NCBI RefSeq assembly: GCF_031127835.1
Contig: NZ_JARXHX010000022.1
Span: 1-64,000 of the forward strand
Length of the DNA: 64,000 nt
From: Pelagicoccus sp. SDUM812002
Lineage (GTDB): Bacteria > Verrucomicrobiota > Verrucomicrobiia > Opitutales > Opitutaceae
Direction of reading: 5' to 3'
The notes beneath the pieces are model-generated. The model was given only the letters and a program-made list of their open reading frames with translations. It was not told the origin of the DNA and ran no database searches. The position numbers were made by a program, and so were the translations under genes. Below, one piece after another: positions 30,181 through 38,892 of the stretch (the first letter of the stretch is position 1; each line of letters begins with the position of its first letter).

Positions 30181-31196
30181 ACGTCCCAGCGTTTTTCTAC
30201 CCGATCAAGTTCTTCGGCGCTGAGCGGGATGACGGATCCGTGGCGGAAGTGGAAGGGGAAATTGAAGCCTTCGCCGGGCAAGAACTGGCCGGAAGAGAGA
30301 TCGGATGTGACGTATGGCTGGTAGCCGGTATTTTTTGAATATTGGTCGAGGATGAGGCACCAGCGGGCGGGTTCGCCGGAAGAGGGGTCGTCGAGGCGGT
30401 AGCATTCCGGGCCTTCGTAGCCTTGCAAGGGAGCGAGCGAGAAATCGGGGACGTCGCTCCAAGGACCAGAGAGGCGAGGCGCGGTTTCCATGGTGATGCT
30501 CTTAAACTTCTCGTCTTTGGTGAAGCGGTAGTAGTTCTGGCCGTCATTGATGATGGTGGTATCGATCACGGTGGTCGGCTTCTCGATGAATACGAAGGGT
30601 TCGCCAAAGGTTTTGAAATCCTCGGTGCGTGCGGCCCAGATGCGGTGTTTTGCGAAATCGTCGCGCTCGGTGGTAGAGGCCCAGAAGACCAGGTAATTTC
30701 CGTTTTCCTCGTCGTAGATCGCTTCCGGAGCCCAGGTGCAGCCGGCGTCTTCGGGAGCGACCGGAATGAGGCGAGGCTCGGACCAGTTGACCAAGTCGGA
30801 AGATTCCCAGACTACGATGTTGTGACTCCCCTCGGTGACGGCGCGTCTCCAGTTTGGGTTGAGGTTGATGGAGAGATCGGTGGCTACCATGTAGAATTTC
30901 GAGCCATCGTGGGAGCGCAGCAGGTAGGGGTCGCGTACGCCTTTTTCGCCTTGCTCGCTGACCAAGACGGGCTTGCCTTCGTTGAGGGCCTTCCAGTTGC
31001 GGCCGTCGTGGCTAGTGGAAAAGTAGATTTGCTCGGTGAGGGGCGTTTGCTCGCCTTTGAAGGTGGCAAAGAGGTAGCCAGCGGGCTCGGCTCCGAGAAG
31101 ACTGGAGGCGAGCAAGAGAGGGGCGGCGACCGCCGCGCTTCGGTGGAAGAGCTTGGGAATCAGACCGTTTAGCGTGGAATTGGAGCGTTGGGGCAT
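30159..31196 (-). CDS. Exported GH43-like glycoside hydrolase
   Basis: About 345 aa from the ATG at 31196 (a GTG 11 codons upstream is an alternative). The signal segment is AAVAAPLLLASSLLGAEP. Beta-propeller motifs of GH43/GH32-like proteins follow: IYFSTSHDGRNWKALNEGKP, KGVRDPYLLRSHDGSKFYMVATD (candidate base Asp in RDPYL), VWESSDLVNWSE, CTWAPEAIYDEENGNYLVFWAS, IDTTIINDGQNYYRFTKDE (candidate modulator) and YEGPECYRL (candidate acid Glu). It resembles arabinosidase/xylosidase-like GH43 members. Operator copy D lies 110 bp upstream, tying the gene to the carbohydrate locus. Confidence 0.82.
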   Translation of the reverse strand: MPQRSNSTLNGLIPKLFHRSAAVAAPLLLASSLLGAEPAGYLFATFKGEQTPLTEQIYFSTSHDGRNWKALNEGKPVLVSEQGEKGVRDPYLLRSHDGSKFYMVATDLSINLNPNWRRAVTEGSHNIVVWESSDLVNWSEPRLIPVAPEDAGCTWAPEAIYDEENGNYLVFWASTTERDDFAKHRIWAARTEDFKTFGEPFVFIEKPTTVIDTTIINDGQNYYRFTKDEKFKSITMETAPRLSGPWSDVPDFSLAPLQGYEGPECYRLDDPSSGEPARWCLILDQYSKNTGYQPYVTSDLSSGQFLPGEGFNFPFHFRHGSVIPLSAEELDRVEKRWDVSEQGNH

Positions 31197-31305
31197 CTTG
31201 TATCGAGACTTTGGAGATTGTGAATGCACGCTCGAGCACGGTGGCGGAGCGGATTAGGCAGGATGCAATTCACGGAATGTATCGATCAAGGGCAAGCCGA
31301 TCCCG

Positions 31306-31323
31306 ATCCCTCGATTGGGGGAT
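31306..31323. promoter_or_regulatory. Putative operator, copy D (ATCCCT-N6-GGGGAT)
   Basis: ATCCCTCGATTGGGGGAT, one mismatch in the left arm, has the same CGATTG centre as copy A. It lies 110 bp upstream of the GH43-like start codon and 42 bp downstream of the stop of the adjacent SDR gene. Confidence 0.45.
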
Positions 31324-31364
31324 GCGGGAAGGTTTTAGACGCGGGTTCCGATCGCTCGAGACTG

Positions 31365-32108
31365 TCAATCGCCCCGTTCCAAAGTGTGGGCCTTGGCTAC
31401 GGCTTCTTCGAGGCTCATGCCATGGAAGTGGTCTGCGTGTAGAAAGCGCCCGCTCTTACGGTCGTCGATAAAGGCTCCCACCGCTACCCCCGGGAGGGCA
31501 GTATTCGGATCGTTGGGAGCGTGCGGGCCGCCGAGATCGGTGCGGCACCAGCCGGGGTCGGTAAGGCTGACGCAGACGTCGGTGCCCTCCACTTTGGTTG
31601 CGAGATCCTTGGTAAATTTATCAAGGGCGGCCTTGCTGGCGGAGTAGCTTGCTTGTTCCGGCTGGTCGCGAATACCGCTGGTGGTATTGATGACCCGACC
31701 GAAGCCGCGCTCGATCATGCCGGGCATGAGGCGGTAGCAAATGGTGGCTACGGCGACGGTGTTGATGCGAAAACTGAGATCGAAGTCTTCGACGGGCGTA
31801 TTCCAAAAGTCGGTACGATAGCCGACTTGAACCGCAGCGTTGTTGAATACGATATCGACCTCCGTCTCGGAGGCCTTGATGAGGTCGAGCATCTCGATCA
31901 CCTGATCGTGCTCGGAAAGTTCGGCTGAGACCACCATGGTTTTGACACCGAGCTCCTTGGCCTCGGTTTCGATTCGATTGCAGTGTTCAGCTACCCGACT
32001 GTGCAAGATGAGATTGCAGCCGCGCTCCGCCATGAACGTGGCGGTGAGATAGCCGATTCCACGGCTGGCGCCAGTGATGAGGGCCCATTTGTTTTTTACG
32101 TCTACCAT
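31365..32108 (-). CDS. Short-chain dehydrogenase/reductase
   Basis: A 247-aa classical SDR of the family's usual length. It has an NAD(P) Rossmann motif TGASRGIG (residues 12-20), NNAA at 89-92 and catalytic S144 with Y155-x3-K159 (YSASK). The ATG at 32108 was chosen because family homology begins directly there (MVDVKNKWALITGAS); frame upstream encodes unrelated residues. Asp is absent after beta-2 and HSR is present (HSRVAEH), which favours NADP(H). The substrate is unknown. The gene is upstream of the GH43-like gene on the same strand, but operator copy D between them argues for separate control. Confidence 0.93.
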   Translation of the reverse strand: MVDVKNKWALITGASRGIGYLTATFMAERGCNLILHSRVAEHCNRIETEAKELGVKTMVVSAELSEHDQVIEMLDLIKASETEVDIVFNNAAVQVGYRTDFWNTPVEDFDLSFRINTVAVATICYRLMPGMIERGFGRVINTTSGIRDQPEQASYSASKAALDKFTKDLATKVEGTDVCVSLTDPGWCRTDLGGPHAPNDPNTALPGVAVGAFIDDRKSGRFLHADHFHGMSLEEAVAKAHTLERGD

Positions 32109-32239
32109 ATCTTGTGTGCTTCTAGGTTTCGGGTCACTTTCTTGAGACCGGCAGGTTTGGTGGAGCGTAAGGCGAAGGCGAACCGCTATTTTCCGAATGT
32201 ACTCTTGTATATGATTTAGGGAGGAGTGAAGAGTAGCCT

Positions 32240-32992
32240 TTATTCCTTGGGTAGGCAGCGGATTTCCAGTTTGCCATTTGCTAGAATTCCATAGCTTCCG
32301 TTTTTTGTATCGAGATCCCAACTACGACCTTTTTGGTTTGGTTCGGGGATGATCGTATGTCCGACGATTTGCGGCCAGTCGAGCGTATCTTCAAACTCCT
32401 TAAACCAATCTTGCCAGACAATGCCGCCGTGCTCGTCGCACCCGCCCCTAGCAGTACCGATGGCGGCAAGTTCAGCGGTGCGTCGGTGGGGGAGGTTCAC
32501 CACTTGCGCTTTCAAGCTGGAATGAAGAGCGTCGAGTCCGGCCCTATCGTGGGTGACGAGGTGTCGCAGATGGACACCTGCGTGGGATAGGATCCAGCCT
32601 TGGGCGAAGGCGAAGGGCTCGAGTTGATCGAGGAATGCGGGCGAGAGGTGTTGTTTGATGCTTTCGGAGAGGTAGGGATTGTAAGCTCCGTTGAGGTAGG
32701 GATTCGGGTCGCTCGTGTTTGGACTGCGTCGGTGGTGCAGGTCATAGAGGTAGGGGAGGTCGTGATTGCCTACAAGAAAGGTAATGGGTGCGGAGTTGCT
32801 TTTCTGCAGACCAGAAAGGTAGATGCAGGTTTCAGAGACGTCGGTTGCCGACTCGACCTTCGGGTCGAAATAATCACCGAGGATGACGATGCGGTCGGCT
32901 GCGGCTCCTTCCTTTTGCAGGATGGACTCGATCCATCGTACGTTTTGGTGGATATCTGGGATAACGAGGCAATGGTGAGATGAATCGTTCAT
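32240..32992 (-). CDS. Calcineurin-like metallophosphoesterase
   Basis: A 250-aa cytoplasmic protein with the metallophosphatase signature in order: D13-x-H15 (IPDIHQN), GDYFDPK, FLVGNHDLPY, a later LSHAGVH and VGHTIIPEPNQ. This is the PPP-like variant with 'GH' late motif, related to diadenosine-tetraphosphatase and serine/threonine-phosphatase-like enzymes. No signal peptide. The natural substrate cannot be inferred. It lies in a run of leftward genes but with 131 bp to its downstream neighbour. Confidence 0.88.
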   Translation of the reverse strand: MNDSSHHCLVIPDIHQNVRWIESILQKEGAAADRIVILGDYFDPKVESATDVSETCIYLSGLQKSNSAPITFLVGNHDLPYLYDLHHRRSPNTSDPNPYLNGAYNPYLSESIKQHLSPAFLDQLEPFAFAQGWILSHAGVHLRHLVTHDRAGLDALHSSLKAQVVNLPHRRTAELAAIGTARGGCDEHGGIVWQDWFKEFEDTLDWPQIVGHTIIPEPNQKGRSWDLDTKNGSYGILANGKLEIRCLPKE

Positions 32993-33074
32993 TTTTCTGC
33001 AGTAGATAAGAAACGGGCACAGCGGATCGGCTGCAAAAGGAAAGAGTGAGTTTGGGCTATTTTATCGCTCCGAC

Positions 33075-33114
33075 CTACGCCCGGAGCCTAGTTGACTCCA
33101 CTTGCCGGGCGTAG
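33075..33114. repeat. Perfect 10-bp inverted repeat
   Basis: CTACGCCCGG (33075-33084) and CCGGGCGTAG (33105-33114) frame a 20-base loop, in the spacer just after the esterase stop (33147, leftward). No T-run follows on either strand, so it is more like a REP-type palindrome or mRNA-end stabiliser than a classical terminator. Confidence 0.5.
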
Positions 33115-33146
33115 CGCGCTGACCTGGACGCCTTGATAACTTCTCG

Positions 33147-33872
33147 TTACCGCTGCGGAAAGGCCCACTTGAGGGCGTTCGGAAGGGAGGTGGCCCAAGC
33201 TTCCGCGGAGTGGCCGCCGGAGAAGGTTTCGAACCGGACAGTGTATCCATTATTTACGAGCATGTCGCGGAAACGTTCGACTCCTTCGACCTGGGAGATT
33301 TTTTGAATAACGTCCTCCTTGTGCCAGACATAACCCTGTGTTTCCTTGTCCCCTACATTGAGGAAGAAAGCGGGCGGGTGCTGCAGCACTCGACCATCGA
33401 ATTGTTTGATCAGCCAACAATCGTTGGACCAGTAGGAGCCAGATTGGGAAATCACTTTTGTGAAAAGGCCATCGTTGGAGAGAGCTGCGAATGAGGCGGC
33501 GAGTCCGGTATAGCTGAGACCTGCAATAACTCGTTCCTGCGAGCTTTTAGTATCGGGATATTCCTCATGGATTCGCGGTAACAACTCTTTGAATACGAAT
33601 TCAGAAAACGGCGGATAGCAGGGGCACTCGATCCAACGGGTGTCCATGTCGACGCATGAAACATAAACGACCAGGAGTTTGTCGAGGTCGCCTGATTCGA
33701 AAAGTGATTCTAGGATATCGGGCACTTGAACGCGGTTGCGATAGAGCTCGGCATCAAGGACCACGAGGAGGTCCAATTTCCCGTGGGTATTCTTTGGTTC
33801 ACGTATCCAAAGTGTGCGTTCGTTGTTGAGGATTTCACTTCGTAGGGTGAGCTTTCGTTCTACGGTTCCCAT
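33147..33872 (-). CDS. Putative esterase, enterochelin-esterase-like alpha/beta hydrolase
   Basis: A 241-aa protein of the esterase D/Fes fold. After a beta-rich start (LRSEILNNERTLWIREP), it shows LLVVLDAELY, the nucleophile elbow G-L-S-Y-T-G with S120, an acid candidate D175 in NVGDKE, and the catalytic H221 in FSGGHSAEAWATSLPNAL. No signal peptide is seen, so it is cytoplasmic. Relatives hydrolyse siderophores, feruloyl esters or other acyl groups. There is no siderophore cluster here, so a sugar-ester role is as plausible. Confidence 0.85.
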   Translation of the reverse strand: MGTVERKLTLRSEILNNERTLWIREPKNTHGKLDLLVVLDAELYRNRVQVPDILESLFESGDLDKLLVVYVSCVDMDTRWIECPCYPPFSEFVFKELLPRIHEEYPDTKSSQERVIAGLSYTGLAASFAALSNDGLFTKVISQSGSYWSNDCWLIKQFDGRVLQHPPAFFLNVGDKETQGYVWHKEDVIQKISQVEGVERFRDMLVNNGYTVRFETFSGGHSAEAWATSLPNALKWAFPQR

Positions 33873-33913
33873 TTCCGGTAGTCTCTATTGTTCGTTTCTT
33901 TGACAGAGCCTGT

Positions 33914-34345
33914 TTAGGCTTGGGTGCCGAGATGCGGCAGCTTTTTGATCCGGTGGTAGTTGAAGGCGAGTTCGATGCAGTGTTGCAACTCCTTGTGAGG
34001 CAGGGGAGCTTTGATCCTCAACACGATGGCTCTGTTGCCATCGAAAGATAGGATATTTGGATACAGTGCTCTGAAAGTGCTGACAAGTTTACTTTGGCAG
34101 TGGAAGTAGAGAGCGAGCTCAGAAGGTCTGTTATCTTTCCATCCGATTCGGACCGGACTACCGCAAATCGTGCTGTAACTCGGTTCGCCCCACTTGAGGG
34201 ATTCGGTGACTTTCCCGATAGGATCGACACGATGGCCGATTGTCAGGATTAAGCACCTCAGTGCGAGCAACTGGGGACGGACTTGTGGGGGAAAAACTTC
34301 GAATGCGGCCGCGACCGCTTCGTCTTTGATGGGAAATTTTTCCAT
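33914..34345 (-). CDS. DUF1801 (YdhG-like) protein
   Basis: A 143-aa soluble protein. It shows the DUF1801 pattern: LLALRCLILTIG, VTESLKWGEPSYST, WKDNRPSELALYFHC and LPHKELQHCIELAFNYHR. Members form a small alpha/beta fold of unknown biochemical role and are often encoded singly in accessory regions, as here. It is followed downstream by the esterase gene with a 41-bp gap. Confidence 0.85.
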   Translation of the reverse strand: MEKFPIKDEAVAAAFEVFPPQVRPQLLALRCLILTIGHRVDPIGKVTESLKWGEPSYSTICGSPVRIGWKDNRPSELALYFHCQSKLVSTFRALYPNILSFDGNRAIVLRIKAPLPHKELQHCIELAFNYHRIKKLPHLGTQA

Positions 34346-34378
34346 TGATTCAGTAAGGTCAAGATCGCTGGGTGGGAC

Positions 34379-35092
34379 TTACTTCAGGTCGAGGAGCTCG
34401 ACTCCTTCGATAGAGCTGTAGCGGGCTTTTCGGTTCGCAAGGTCGATCTCGATGTGGGAAGGGACATCGCCGATTTGCTTGCCGGGATTGAAGGCCCACG
34501 TTTTCCCGATGCGCTCTCCCCAACTGCCTTGGGCGTGAAAGGGCGCATCGTGAATGTGGCCGCTTAGCACATGGTTTGGGCCTAGCAATCCGATGAGTTT
34601 TAGGAGGTAGGGGTCTCCCGCGTCGCCGTTTCGAGTCCAAGCGGTTTTTGATCCGCGAGGAGGGGCGTGGTGTATCCAGATCCAGGTGACGCCCTCTTCA
34701 GGTTGGTTAGCTCGGAGGTGTTCGAGCATGTGCTTTCGCGTTTCAGGGCCATTCCACCAGATGCACGAAGTGAAGCGGTACTTTCCATCGCCAAAATCGG
34801 TTGGATGGGCCGACTCTGCTCTGATGGCTTGGATCCAAGCGGCGTACTCCTCGCCAGCAGGGTTTCGAGTGTCGCCGTCGTGATTGCCGCAAGTGATCAT
34901 GAGCGGGCGTCGCTGACGTATGCGCTCGATGATAGGTTTGATCTTAGAGATCTGCTCAGTCTTGTCGCAGCTGTGGGTGATTTGCAGAAAGTCGCCTGCG
35001 ATTACCACGAGGTCGGCGTGATGCGCGTTTTTCTCCAACCATGCGAATTGCGGAAGGTTCATGTGCAAATCTGCGACTAATAGTACTTTCAT
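34379..35092 (-). CDS. Calcineurin-like metallophosphoesterase
   Basis: A 237-aa phosphoesterase with the complete motif set: D8-x-H10 (VADLHMN), GDFLQ, CGNHDGDT, IHHAPP and SGHIHDAPF. There is no signal peptide. The YfcE/Icc-like short form fits cyclic-nucleotide or phosphodiester hydrolases, but the substrate is not predictable. It is unrelated in detail to the phosphoesterase at 32240. It ends 33 bp before the DUF1801 start on the same strand, so the DUF1801 and esterase genes may follow it in one transcript. Confidence 0.9.
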   Translation of the reverse strand: MKVLLVADLHMNLPQFAWLEKNAHHADLVVIAGDFLQITHSCDKTEQISKIKPIIERIRQRRPLMITCGNHDGDTRNPAGEEYAAWIQAIRAESAHPTDFGDGKYRFTSCIWWNGPETRKHMLEHLRANQPEEGVTWIWIHHAPPRGSKTAWTRNGDAGDPYLLKLIGLLGPNHVLSGHIHDAPFHAQGSWGERIGKTWAFNPGKQIGDVPSHIEIDLANRKARYSSIEGVELLDLK

Positions 35093-35197
35093 TTAGGGGA
35101 ATGTGTGCGATAGTAGGGGCGACTTCGCAACCGTAGCGGACGTGGTTTCGATTACAAGTACGCGTAGTGGATTATCCTTGTCTCGAGGGACAGCCTT

Positions 35198-36037
35198 ATG
35201 AATCAGAAGATTGAATACAGGAACTATTTGGAAGACGTGCAGGGACTGTTTCCGATGCCTCGCATTTTAGCCGAGATTGCCCGGCTTTTGAAGGATGACG
35301 ATACAACGATTGACGATTTGGCAGAGTTGCTGATGACGGATCCGACGCTGGTGGCGGAGCTTACGAAGCTTAGCAACAGCTCTTATTTCGGTTTTGCGGA
35401 GAAGAGCGATTCTCTATCGGAGGCGATGCAGAGGATTGGTATGAGGGAGATTGCTCGCCTGGTAGGAGTGTGCACGGCGGGTGAGGTTTATCAGGCTGAG
35501 TTGCGGCATTATCGAATCCCGCCGGATGTATTTTGGGAGTCGGGCATAGCGGCAGCGTTATTGATGGAGGCGCTGGCCGAGAAGACGAACAAGGATTCGG
35601 AGTCGGCATACCTTGCAGGAATGATGCGCGAAAGCGGGATGTTGGTTATCGACTACGCTTTGAGCAGGGAGGGGGTTGAGGTTTTATGGGACGCTTATGT
35701 TCCAGTGCAGAAATGGGAGCGGGATTGCTGTGGGCATGACCACATGGAAGTGGGCGCGGCGCTTCTCGAAGTGTGGGGATTTTCTAAGGCAGTTTGCGAA
35801 GCGGTTGCGGAGCAATGGGAGGAGGGCAATCAACGAGAGGGTTTGTCCGCCTTATTGAATTTCACCAATCGCGTGTTAGCCCGAACCGGGTGTGAGTTCA
35901 ATACGCCGATCGAGCCTTTTTCCGATTTCGCTGAAGCTGCGGAGGCCTTGGGTTTGAGCGAGGAGGCCGTTGCGATTGCGATCGATCGGGCCAAGGGTAC
36001 GTCTGCCCGCTTGCGGGGCGGTGTCTTGGAGAAATAG
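35198..36037 (+). CDS. HDOD-domain signalling protein
   Basis: A 279-aa protein consisting of a single HDOD domain (metal-free relative of HD phosphohydrolases). Typical segments: LFPMPRILAEIARLLKDDD, DPTLVAELTKLSNSSYFGF, LSEAMQRIGMREIARLV, FWESGIAAALLMEALA, AYLAGMMRESGML, MEVGAALLEVWGFSKAVCEAV and LLNFTNRVLA. HDOD proteins act in stress and cell-cycle signalling without known catalysis. No receiver or GGDEF domain is fused, so its input is unknown. It is divergent from the metallophosphoesterase gene with a 105-bp gap. Confidence 0.9.
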   Translation: MNQKIEYRNYLEDVQGLFPMPRILAEIARLLKDDDTTIDDLAELLMTDPTLVAELTKLSNSSYFGFAEKSDSLSEAMQRIGMREIARLVGVCTAGEVYQAELRHYRIPPDVFWESGIAAALLMEALAEKTNKDSESAYLAGMMRESGMLVIDYALSREGVEVLWDAYVPVQKWERDCCGHDHMEVGAALLEVWGFSKAVCEAVAEQWEEGNQREGLSALLNFTNRVLARTGCEFNTPIEPFSDFAEAAEALGLSEEAVAIAIDRAKGTSARLRGGVLEK

Positions 36038-36242
36038 CGCTCGTAATAGGTGCAGCGAGACGTCACGGGAGTTTTCCAAGGATTGCGTATCGAGATTACT
36101 GCTACGTAGTATAGGCCTTGAATCTCACGATCCTAATGATGCGGGGATGAGCGAATAGTGTGCATGATTTATTGAATCTATCCGCGTCCCGTTTACGTAC
36201 TGGGATCTGTTACCTCTCGTGCTAATCCGTAATCGTTTTACC

Positions 36243-38846
36243 ATGTCTTCTCCCTCCCTCTTGTTCCCACCTCGTTTTTTAGGAATCGTCCTAGCAGCTT
36301 CGCTTTGTAGCTGGACGTTTACGGCCCTAGCGGGACCGCGAACAGGAGAGGAACGTCGGTTGCTGCCGATATCGGGTTGGGTGGGTGGAGAGGCAGCTGC
36401 ATCTATCTCGAAGCAATGGGACGACACTGTCCTGGTGACCTACCAGACTCACAAAACCTGGTACGATTTGGAGGGGAATATCCGCTGGGAAGCAAATAAG
36501 GATAGCGACATCGTTTATTCGCCGGATGCTGGGCAGCAGATTGATTTCAGCGTCCCCGGATTGGTCATAGTGAGGGATTGGGCGTCGGGAGCTGTTGTGG
36601 AGCGTTATGAAGCCCCCGTGTCAGATAGCAGGTTTTTAGATGGATTCGTTTCTCGAGAGGGCGAAGTTTGTCACAGCTATTTCAGCTGTGGAGATTTTAG
36701 CAGGATGGGTTGGGTCAGTTTCGTTTCGAAGACAGGCGAAATCTTGTGGACGGACGAGAGCGGGGCTTGGAACTATCGTGCATTGGGAGCTGGGGCTGTG
36801 CTCGTACGTTACTCTCACTTAGTCCATTTACCAGAGGCGAGGTATAAGTACTGGGGACCGGTGAACGAGACCCTGCATCATGTTCTCACGGGCGAACCGG
36901 TGCTCCCGGAGGAGGTTGGGGATGGTTGGCTTGTGCCTCAAATCGCTCCCTCTGGAAGAGCTATTTACGTGAGCGATTCGATTTGGGCGGTGGATACGGT
37001 GGACGGAAGCTATGAGAAAGCCGGGGAATTTGAAGGGCGCGTTCGTGGCAGAATTGCTGCTCAGTCTATCAACGGCGAGGCAATCGTGGCATTGACGGTA
37101 GTAGAGGACGGGACCGATACGGAGAGGTTTCGATTGGCCGCTTGGAGCGATGCTGAAGATGAACCGCTCTTCTATGAATGGCAGGAGGAGTGGGGAGATC
37201 CTGAGAATGTGGATACAGTCGCTATTTCGGACGATGCGGTATCGATCTTGATGGGTTTTGAAGATGGAAGCGCTCTTTCGTTCGATACCGAGGATTTGAG
37301 TTTCTCCATTTTAAGAGAGGCTGTGCCTGTATTTGTAGACCCCTTTTATCATACCTCTTATGCTCCTTTTTTGTATTTTGTGGGTAGCGGCGACCACGTT
37401 TTGATTTCGGGCGCTGCGGCTGCCATGGATATCGACTCCTTCGATAATCCTTCGTATGGCCACCGATGGGAGGTCTCGGTTTTAAATTTGGAAACCAAGG
37501 AGGTTTTGCGCCAGACGCATTTAGCACAACGCTCCTTATTTGGTGTTGATCTAGAGGCGGGTGCCGACGAGGCCCTCTATGTCGCTTATGATGGCACACC
37601 AAGAGCGTTGGACTTGTATACATTGGAAGAGGTTGTGTTTGATGCCCAGAGTAATCCGAGAATCTCCCACGTGTGGCCTGCCGATGATGATGGGGTAGCT
37701 ACGATTTTCTTCTTGGACGGGACGAAGCAGGCCTACGATTCGGAGAGTGGAGAGCTAGTGGGCGAGCGAAGCTCCTTATTACCGGATGGCGTGAGGGTTA
37801 TCGAAGGTAAGCCTGAGCTAGGTCTCTTGGTGGGAAGCGATGGATGTGTTTACAGGGTGGATACGGGTGAAGTCGATTTCGAACTTGAGGCGATGCTGGA
37901 AAGCGAACACCTGCGGGAGGAGTATAAAGACTTGGTTCGCGAGTTGCTGGAAAATCCATCATTGCGAGCGGAGCTTTTGGAGGAGGGGAGTAAGGTTGCG
38001 TTCTTTATCTCCAGGGCGGATGGGGCGGACACCGCGGGATTGGTGACTGTGTTTGAAGTCGAAACCAAGGCGTTCGTTGAGCTTCGGGAGTACGACTGGA
38101 AGGAACTGGTCGAGAATGAGGAGTTTATCGTAGCCGTTGAGAAAAACCGAGGAGCGAACAGAGGTTCGCCTTACAAGGTAGGGGTATTCGACGCTGATAA
38201 AAACCTTGCGGAAATATATAGCGTCGCGGCGGATCAGAGTGTGAGAGTCGCTCCGGATGGACGGCATTTTGCGGTTCTAACGACCGATACTGAGGCGGAA
38301 GATAGCACGTATTCGGCCTACGAGGTTGAAGTACGGCTAAGGGAGTTTGCTCTGGGCAAGAATGGATTCAGCGAACTTGAGCCTACGGTATGGAAGGAAA
38401 CCTATGCCAGTGGTGAGTTTGAAACAAATGTGCCGGTACTCTTGGAATATGAAGGACCCGGAAAACCTGTATTAACCCACCCCCTCAAAGGGCGGGTTTT
38501 GGAAATGAGAAGCGGAGGCATCGCGGAATTGCCGGAGGTTTCAAATGCGTCGTGGTTTGGCTCGCAAGTAATTGACAGGCTCGCAAACGGGCGGTTGATG
38601 ATCTTGAATCCGCAGGGTCGCTTGGGTCTCTATGCGTCATTTGCGCCACGTGCAGTTCCCACTGAATTACTCATGTCTAGCGACGGGTTCGTTGAGCCCA
38701 ACCTCACTCCTTACGAACAAGATCAAATTGAGGTCTGGTGGTCCGTCGACCTCGTAGATTGGAAACTGTGGAATGGAGAACCCCTCAAGGTGCTTATTGA
38801 CTATCCCGTTTTCTGGACCGTCTACTATTGGGAGGTAGCGGATTAG
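36243..38846 (+). CDS. Large secreted protein of unknown function, propeller-like
   Basis: 867 aa from the ATG at 36243, which is followed by a typical signal peptide (ending SWTFTALAGP); an upstream GTG at 36219 is less likely. The body alternates short beta segments with Asp/Glu-rich turns such as KTWYDLEGNIRWEANKD, DTVDGSYEKAGEF and YDSESGELVGE. That looks like PQQ- or WD-type propeller blades built from repeating residues. The C-terminus has IEVWWSVDLVDWKLWNGEP, similar to the 'v..S.DLvnWt' motif common at the end of secreted verrucomicrobial proteins. I recognise no catalytic motif. It is monocistronic and convergent with the next gene. Confidence 0.7.
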   Translation: MSSPSLLFPPRFLGIVLAASLCSWTFTALAGPRTGEERRLLPISGWVGGEAAASISKQWDDTVLVTYQTHKTWYDLEGNIRWEANKDSDIVYSPDAGQQIDFSVPGLVIVRDWASGAVVERYEAPVSDSRFLDGFVSREGEVCHSYFSCGDFSRMGWVSFVSKTGEILWTDESGAWNYRALGAGAVLVRYSHLVHLPEARYKYWGPVNETLHHVLTGEPVLPEEVGDGWLVPQIAPSGRAIYVSDSIWAVDTVDGSYEKAGEFEGRVRGRIAAQSINGEAIVALTVVEDGTDTERFRLAAWSDAEDEPLFYEWQEEWGDPENVDTVAISDDAVSILMGFEDGSALSFDTEDLSFSILREAVPVFVDPFYHTSYAPFLYFVGSGDHVLISGAAAAMDIDSFDNPSYGHRWEVSVLNLETKEVLRQTHLAQRSLFGVDLEAGADEALYVAYDGTPRALDLYTLEEVVFDAQSNPRISHVWPADDDGVATIFFLDGTKQAYDSESGELVGERSSLLPDGVRVIEGKPELGLLVGSDGCVYRVDTGEVDFELEAMLESEHLREEYKDLVRELLENPSLRAELLEEGSKVAFFISRADGADTAGLVTVFEVETKAFVELREYDWKELVENEEFIVAVEKNRGANRGSPYKVGVFDADKNLAEIYSVAADQSVRVAPDGRHFAVLTTDTEAEDSTYSAYEVEVRLREFALGKNGFSELEPTVWKETYASGEFETNVPVLLEYEGPGKPVLTHPLKGRVLEMRSGGIAELPEVSNASWFGSQVIDRLANGRLMILNPQGRLGLYASFAPRAVPTELLMSSDGFVEPNLTPYEQDQIEVWWSVDLVDWKLWNGEPLKVLIDYPVFWTVYYWEVAD

Positions 38847-38892
38847 GTTTTTGTCTCCGATTGGGTAGCAGTGCGGCTTTGAGGTCGACCGC

